Part shown: positions 7,155 to 11,536 of the stretch, piece by piece
Layout: every line of letters begins with the position of its first letter
Position numbering within the stretch: the stretch's first letter is position 1
Notes under the pieces: model-generated
The model's database searches: none
The model's input: the letters and a program-made list of their open reading frames with translations, nothing else
Told to the model about the DNA's origin: nothing
Assembly: GCF_900764565.1 (NCBI RefSeq)
Contig: NZ_CAAFOM010000292.1
Location: 1 to 11,536, forward strand
DNA length: 11,536 nt
Source of the DNA: an uncultured Catenibacterium sp.
GTDB taxonomy: Bacteria; Bacillota_I; Bacilli_A; Erysipelotrichales; Coprobacillaceae
Direction: 5' to 3'
Position numbers and translations under genes: made by a program

Positions 7155-9761
7155 ATGAATAAAAAAGAAAAAAGTAAGATTATATTTCTATCCGGAATTA
7201 TTACTTTATTCATTATTTTATGTATTTATGCATTAAATGGATTTGCACCATTTGGTACTAAAACATTAGCTGTAATGGATGCAAATATTCAGTATATTGA
7301 TTTCTTCTCTTATCTAAAAGATGTTATTGCAGGAAAGAACTCAATTACTTATAGCTTTGGGAAAACTCTGGGTGGATCAAATGTAGCTGTATTTAGCTAT
7401 TATTTATCTTCACCATTTAATTTATTACTGTTGTTTTTTTCTAATGCGAATATCTATACATTCTTTAATATCGTAGTCGCATTAAAGCTTACATTGGCAT
7501 CTATCGCCTTTGCATACTTTATCACAAATAGATTTGAAGCATCTTATAAAGACAATAGTATTCTCTTTATTCTTCTTTCCTGCGGTTATGGTTTATGTCA
7601 ATATAACTTCTTCCAGGCAAGTAATATCATGTGGTTAGATGACATGTATATGTTACCTTTCATGTTATTACAGGTTTATTATATTGTGCAGGGAAAGAAG
7701 AACTGGAATCTATCTATTGCGGTAGGTTTAGCTATTATCTTTAACTGGTATATGGCTGGAATCAGCTGTGTCTTTACTGGTATCTGGTTCTTATTAGAAT
7801 GTTGTTTATATGCAGTAGAAAATAAGATGACATTTATACAGTTTATTAAGACTGGTATTAGATATGTGTTTGCCATGATTCTAGGTGTTATGGTAAGTGC
7901 TGTCTTGTTCTTACCAACTATCGGCGCATTAACGAATGGTCCTAGAGGAAGTCTTTCATTTAAAGATTTATTAGACTTATCTTTTGTAGGTAATATGTTA
8001 AGTGTTATTCCTAAGTATAGCTATGGTGCAAAAAGCATGTTAGGATATCCTGCTTTATTTTGTGGAGGACTTGCAATAGTACTTGCTTTATCAGTATTCT
8101 TCAACAAAGAAATTAAAATAAAAATTAAGATTGTACTAGGTGTATTCTTATTTGGTATTCTTCTATGTCTTTATTGGCATCCTCTTTATTTAGTTTTCTC
8201 ACTTTTTAAGTCCGTAACTAGCTATAACTATAGATATTCATTCCTTGTTGAATTCTTCATTCTATTCTTAGCAGCATATAACTGTATTTATTTAACAGAC
8301 AAAAAAAACTTATATGCAATAGGAGTTACTGCAATTCTATTCTCTTTATTAAATATTTATTTCACTCAACAATATACATCTCAGGAGAAAACAAACGCTT
8401 ATTTTACTATTTCTATGCTCTTAGTATTAACTATCTTATTGATCACAAGTCAGTTAATTACTAATCAAAAGCTAAAACATGTGCTCCTTGTTCTATTGCT
8501 TGTTGCAAGTTCTGTTGATTTAGGAATAAATTCTAATTTACTTGCAAATTCTCTTTCTATGGATATCTTAAATTATAAGTTATATAGAAAGACTCAAGAA
8601 AAAATCATCAATCAAATTGAAAGTAATGATGCCTCAAATTACAGAATAACTCAGACTTCTAACAGAGCATCATATGAACGTAATCTTAATCACGATTATG
8701 ATGTGAAAACAAAAAGCATGTTTGGGATGTATGATGGCAATTTGACTGCAAACTACAACGAGTCACTATCCTACGGATATAAATCTACAAGTGGATATAC
8801 TTCTTCACCAGATGGTACACAGTTAGAGTTCTTAAATAAGTGTGGTTATCCTACTTATGCAGATTGTTTAACTGTCACAAATATATCTATGTTAGGTATT
8901 GATTCATTACTTGGTGTGAAATATGTATTAACTTCAGGAAACTACACTGGTCTAGTAAAGAAAAACAATACTAAGTTAAATGGTAAGTATACATATACAA
9001 ATCCATATTATATGCCTCTCGCATTTACATGTAATAACTTTGATGCAATTAAGAATGAAGAAGGCTATTTGAACCCATTTGATTATCAGAACTTATTATT
9101 TAAACAGTTATTCAATACTTCAAAAGATATTTATAAATCTGTTAAGTATTCAGTCACAAAGAAAGATGATTCTAATACAGAAATCAATCTCAATACTTCC
9201 AACTATAAGAATATGGTTTATTATGGTTTTGTTCCTTGGACTTCAGAATCAGAATCTTATATTTATAATGGTAGCAACATGATTACTAAGTATGCATGCT
9301 GGTTATCACCTACTGTATTTCATATTGAAACAGATAGTTCAAGGACAAAGCTAAGAGTTGAATCTGCAGATTCTAATTTCAATTATGATAATGCCTATTT
9401 CTACGCATTAGATTTAAGTGTATTAGATCAGTGTGCTCAAACAGCACGTAAGAATGAAGTAAACATCTCAATGAAAAATGGTTCTATTGATACAACAGTC
9501 AAAACAGAAGATGAAGATAGTTATTTATATTTATCTGTTCCTGTAGATAATTGCTGGGATGTATTAGTCAATAATAAAAAGGCAGAAGTAAAGTCATTTG
9601 GAAACTGCTTATATGCCATCAAGCTTCATTCTGGCACAAATAAGATTACTATGAGATATCATACAAAATACAAAGCATTAGGTATTTTCTTAACAGCAGG
9701 CACAATATTGTTTATAATCGTAAGTGCAATCTATAGAAAAAAATATTGTAAGGAGAACTAA
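7155..9761 (+). CDS. YfhO-family membrane glycosyltransferase (GT-C fold)
   Basis: An 868-residue protein with about 13 membrane helices in its first 460 residues, a large extracytoplasmic domain (about 460-840) and a final helix (841-860). YfhO proteins are GT-C enzymes that move a sugar from an undecaprenyl-phosphate carrier onto an outside acceptor, lipoteichoic acid in characterised Bacillus, Staphylococcus and Listeria cases. Visible marks are the first-loop MDANIQYIDFF (Asp42 and Gln46-Tyr47), the FGKTLGGSN stretch, YYLSSPFNLLLL (82-93), MWLDDMYMLPF (159-169) and YRYSF (359-363). The start is ATG 7155 with AAGGGG 6 nt upstream. It lies 1 bp before the GT2 gene, its likely carrier-charging partner. 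Acceptor and sugar cannot be told; lipoteichoic acid, another polymer or protein are possible. Confidence 0.88.
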   Translation: MNKKEKSKIIFLSGIITLFIILCIYALNGFAPFGTKTLAVMDANIQYIDFFSYLKDVIAGKNSITYSFGKTLGGSNVAVFSYYLSSPFNLLLLFFSNANIYTFFNIVVALKLTLASIAFAYFITNRFEASYKDNSILFILLSCGYGLCQYNFFQASNIMWLDDMYMLPFMLLQVYYIVQGKKNWNLSIAVGLAIIFNWYMAGISCVFTGIWFLLECCLYAVENKMTFIQFIKTGIRYVFAMILGVMVSAVLFLPTIGALTNGPRGSLSFKDLLDLSFVGNMLSVIPKYSYGAKSMLGYPALFCGGLAIVLALSVFFNKEIKIKIKIVLGVFLFGILLCLYWHPLYLVFSLFKSVTSYNYRYSFLVEFFILFLAAYNCIYLTDKKNLYAIGVTAILFSLLNIYFTQQYTSQEKTNAYFTISMLLVLTILLITSQLITNQKLKHVLLVLLLVASSVDLGINSNLLANSLSMDILNYKLYRKTQEKIINQIESNDASNYRITQTSNRASYERNLNHDYDVKTKSMFGMYDGNLTANYNESLSYGYKSTSGYTSSPDGTQLEFLNKCGYPTYADCLTVTNISMLGIDSLLGVKYVLTSGNYTGLVKKNNTKLNGKYTYTNPYYMPLAFTCNNFDAIKNEEGYLNPFDYQNLLFKQLFNTSKDIYKSVKYSVTKKDDSNTEINLNTSNYKNMVYYGFVPWTSESESYIYNGSNMITKYACWLSPTVFHIETDSSRTKLRVESADSNFNYDNAYFYALDLSVLDQCAQTARKNEVNISMKNGSIDTTVKTEDEDSYLYLSVPVDNCWDVLVNNKKAEVKSFGNCLYAIKLHSGTNKITMRYHTKYKALGIFLTAGTILFIIVSAIYRKKYCKEN

Positions 9762-9762
9762 A

Positions 9763-10680
9763 ATGGAAGGTTTATTAAGTATTATAATACCATCTTATAA
9801 TGAAGGACTATTAATTGATAATACCGCAGATGTAGTAGTAGATATCATGACAGAACATAAGATTCCTTATGAAATCTTATTTGTGGATGATGGTTCTAAA
9901 GATGATACTTGGAATAGAATCCAAGCAGCATCAAAGAAACATGAACATGTAAGAGGTGTTCATTTCTCTAGAAACTTTGGTAAAGAATCTGCAATTACTG
10001 CAGGTTTAACATATGCAAGGGGGGATTGTTGTGTTGTCATGGACTGTGATTTACAACATCCACCAATTAAAATTGTTGAAATGTATAAATTATGGCAGGA
10101 AGGATATGAAGTTGTAGAAGCTGTCAAAGAGGATAGAGGAGAAGAATCAGGTATCCATAGATTTATGGCTAATACTTTCTATAAGATCATCTCTAAGTTG
10201 ACTAATATCGATATGATGAATGCATCAGACTTCAAGCTTCTTGATAGAAAAGTCATATTGGTACTACTTAACATGAAGGAAAAGAATTCTTTCTTTAGAG
10301 CTTTATCTTCATGGGTAGGATTTAAGACAACACAGATTCCATTTAGAGTTGCCGAAAGAGAAGCAGGGGAATCAAAGTGGTCTACTAAATCACTAATTAA
10401 GTATGCAATACTTAATATTACTTCTTTCTCTTCTGCACCTATGCAGATTGTCACTATTTGTGGTTTTATCATGTTACTTATCTCTGTAGTATTTGGTATT
10501 AACTCAATTGTACAGTATGTAAATGGTACAGCTTTAGGAGGTTTTACTACAGTTATTCTACTTCAGTTATTCTCTAGTAGTATTATCATGATCTGTCTTG
10601 GTATTATTGGTTACTATATTGCACAGATTTATAACGAAATCAAAGGAAGACCTAAGTTCATCGTTTCAGAAGAATGTTAG
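9763..10680 (+). CDS. Polyprenyl-phosphate glycosyltransferase, GT2 (GtrB/CsbB type)
   Basis: A 305-residue enzyme predicted to move a sugar from a nucleotide sugar to undecaprenyl phosphate on the cytoplasmic face. The GT-A domain shows IIIPSYNEG (7-15), VDDGSKD (41-47), FSRNFGKESAITAG (68-81) and the metal-binding MDCDLQHPP (93-101; Asp94, Asp96). It also has NASDFKLLDR (153-162) and the REAGESKW segment (199-206) seen in this subfamily. Two C-terminal helices (about 228-252 and 262-289) anchor it, followed by a short basic tail. The start is ATG 9763 with AGGAG 7 nt upstream and only 1 nt after the yfhO stop; a GTG at 9724 lies inside that gene and lacks support. It resembles the CsbB/YkcC/GtrB group. 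The sugar cannot be read from sequence; GlcNAc, glucose and galactose are all known in this group. Confidence 0.92.
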   Translation: MEGLLSIIIPSYNEGLLIDNTADVVVDIMTEHKIPYEILFVDDGSKDDTWNRIQAASKKHEHVRGVHFSRNFGKESAITAGLTYARGDCCVVMDCDLQHPPIKIVEMYKLWQEGYEVVEAVKEDRGEESGIHRFMANTFYKIISKLTNIDMMNASDFKLLDRKVILVLLNMKEKNSFFRALSSWVGFKTTQIPFRVAEREAGESKWSTKSLIKYAILNITSFSSAPMQIVTICGFIMLLISVVFGINSIVQYVNGTALGGFTTVILLQLFSSSIIMICLGIIGYYIAQIYNEIKGRPKFIVSEEC

Positions 10681-10683
10681 AAC

Positions 10684-10709
10684 GGATGTGATTAATCACA
10701 TCCTTTTTT
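10684..10709 (+). terminator. Rho-independent terminator of the yfhO-GT2 operon
   Basis: Starting 3 bp after the stop codon, GGATGTGA and TCACATCC form a perfect 8-bp stem around TTAA, followed by six T residues. Confidence 0.92.
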
Positions 10710-10719
10710 AATGCATAAG

Positions 10720-10742
10720 AAAAGGGACATACACACTGTCCC
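10720..10742 (-). terminator. Terminator of the repeat-protein gene
   Basis: On the minus strand GGGACA pairs with TGTCCC around a 7-nt loop, followed by TTTTCTT. The stem begins on the last base of the TAG stop codon. The T run is short, so termination may be partial; the plus-strand terminator lies just beyond. Confidence 0.65.
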
Positions 10743-11536
10743 TAACAAACAACACCATTACGTATTGTGTAATTTATTCCATTGTAATTGTAAGTCCCAT
10801 TATATGACCAATTCAATTGACCATTTTCTACATAGTACCAGGTACCTGTTCCATTAACTTGAGATAATGTAGTCTTATGCCAATTAATCTGCCCATGATC
10901 CACATAATACCAGGCACCATTATAATAAACAAGATTTGAATAATTCCAGTCAATTCTGCCATCCTTTACATAGTACCATGTATTATTATAATAAACTAAA
11001 TTGTTATAAGACCAATTCAACATACCATTTTCAATATAATACCACGTACCTTTATAATACGTTAAACCTTTATACTGCCAGTTAATCTGACTGTTTTCAA
11101 CATAATACCAGGTACCTGTTCTATTGACTTGTGAAAGAGTATTAACACCCCAATTCAATTTTCCATTTTCTATATAGTACCAAGTCACTCCATACTGCAC
11201 TAGATTTGTATAACTCCAATCAATCTTACCATTTTTCACATAATACCAGCCACCATTATAAAATACGAGGCTTGAGTAAGAGGATTGATAAATACCATTC
11301 TGAATATAATACCAGGTATTATCACAATAAGTTAATCCTTGCTGATTCCAATTAATTACACCACCCGAAACAAAATACCAAGTACCATGACCATTAACCT
11401 GACATAATGTATTTCTATTCCAATTGATCTTACCATTCTGTACATAATACCATGTACCATTATAAAGAATAAGATTATTATAACTTGTATCTAATACACC
11501 ATTGACTAGATAACACCATTCACCATTGATATAAGT
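10742..11536 (-). CDS. WYY-repeat surface-type protein, C-terminal 264 residues (5' end outside window)
   Basis: The reading frame is open from the right edge to the TAG at 10744-10742, so the gene starts beyond the window; a GTG inside it at 11239 is not a real start. The visible part is almost wholly tandem repeats of 22 or 24 residues. The consensus is WYYVxNGxINWxYxxLxYYNGT: eleven units plus a degenerate last one ending NGVVC. The aromatic/Gly pattern resembles the cell-wall/glucan-binding repeat families of Gram-positive surface and secreted proteins (choline-binding-like or YG repeats). I therefore expect a wall- or polysaccharide-binding tail attached to an unseen N-terminal domain, perhaps an enzyme or adhesin. 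No LPXTG anchor is present. Four Cys residues occur, one as the very last residue. The ligand is unknown; neighbouring glycan genes make a sugar polymer plausible. It is convergent to the GT2 gene. Confidence 0.8.
   Translation of the reverse strand, partial: TYINGEWCYLVNGVLDTSYNNLILYNGTWYYVQNGKINWNRNTLCQVNGHGTWYFVSGGVINWNQQGLTYCDNTWYYIQNGIYQSSYSSLVFYNGGWYYVKNGKIDWSYTNLVQYGVTWYYIENGKLNWGVNTLSQVNRTGTWYYVENSQINWQYKGLTYYKGTWYYIENGMLNWSYNNLVYYNNTWYYVKDGRIDWNYSNLVYYNGAWYYVDHGQINWHKTTLSQVNGTGTWYYVENGQLNWSYNGTYNYNGINYTIRNGVVC
10841..11452 (-). repeat. Nested protein-coding repeats: 22/24-residue units in a 270-bp super-period
   Basis: Units are counted from each WYY in reading order. The three 24-residue units (11452-11381, 11182-11111, 10912-10841) recur every 270 bp with three 22-residue units between, i.e. 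24-22-22-22 = 90 residues. The longer units all carry TLxQVNxxGT at their end. DNA is also conserved at 270 bp: about 10831-10860 and 11101-11130 share an almost identical 30-bp stretch including ACCAGGTACCTGTTC. This suggests growth by duplication of four-unit blocks. Confidence 0.85.

Noticed and set aside
10179..10472. Minus-strand open frame of 97 codons inside the GT2 gene
   Set aside because: It is antisense to a well-supported glycosyltransferase, has no ribosome binding site that I can see and no recognisable motif.
10742..11239. A separate 165-residue gene starting at GTG 11239
   Set aside because: The same frame continues open to the window edge with the same repeats, so this is an internal codon of a longer gene.
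10841..11452. Regular repeats that could be mistaken for a CRISPR array
   Set aside because: The repeats are in one open reading frame, spaced 66 or 72 bp without unique spacers, and encode a clear WYY protein pattern.

Overview
The window is AT-rich DNA with strong AGGAGG-type ribosome binding sites, short or overlapping gene junctions and several lipid-linked glycan genes. These traits point to a low-GC Gram-positive bacterium (Bacillota). The overall flavour suggests a gut member such as Erysipelotrichia, but that placement is an impression, not a result. It reads as a surface-polysaccharide / cell-envelope glycosylation locus. I see no mobile element, CRISPR array, tRNA or rRNA.

Layout. 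(a) Minus strand, 5326 down to 1: an exopolysaccharide operon that begins with the priming phosphoglycosyltransferase (WbaP/CpsE type). It continues with a DUF4422 glycosyltransferase-like protein, an OppA-like lipoprotein, a Wzy-like polymerase and the start of UDP-galactopyranose mutase (glf), which runs off the left edge. Junctions are tight (13-bp gap, 1-bp overlap, 16-bp gap, 8-bp overlap). (b) Minus strand, 6954 down to 5451: a GtrA-family flippase and a membrane acyltransferase, 1 bp apart. (c) 6955-7154: a 200-bp divergent intergenic region with a good sigma-A-type promoter on each strand. (d) Plus strand, 7155-10680: a YfhO-family GT-C membrane protein and a GtrB/CsbB-type polyprenyl-phosphate glycosyltransferase, 1 bp apart, ending at a perfect hairpin terminator. 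(e) Minus strand, 11536 down to 10742: the C-terminal 264 residues of a protein made of aromatic WYY repeats, open at the right edge, with its own hairpin facing the plus-strand terminator.

How the genes may work together. Region (a) supplies the first sugar (WbaP), UDP-galactofuranose (Glf), sugar transfer (DUF4422) and polymerisation (Wzy) for a repeat-unit polysaccharide. Flippase and other transferase genes are presumably to the left of the window. Regions (b) and (d) together form the full parts list of a three-component extracytoplasmic glycosylation system: GT2 charges undecaprenyl phosphate, GtrA flips it, and YfhO transfers the sugar outside the membrane. An acyltransferase that may decorate the same glycan lies beside them. 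The most unusual points are the peptide-binding-type lipoprotein inside the polysaccharide operon, a TTACAC-N5-TTACAC tandem site where the -35 of the wbaP promoter would be, and a strict 24-22-22-22-residue super-period in the repeat protein.
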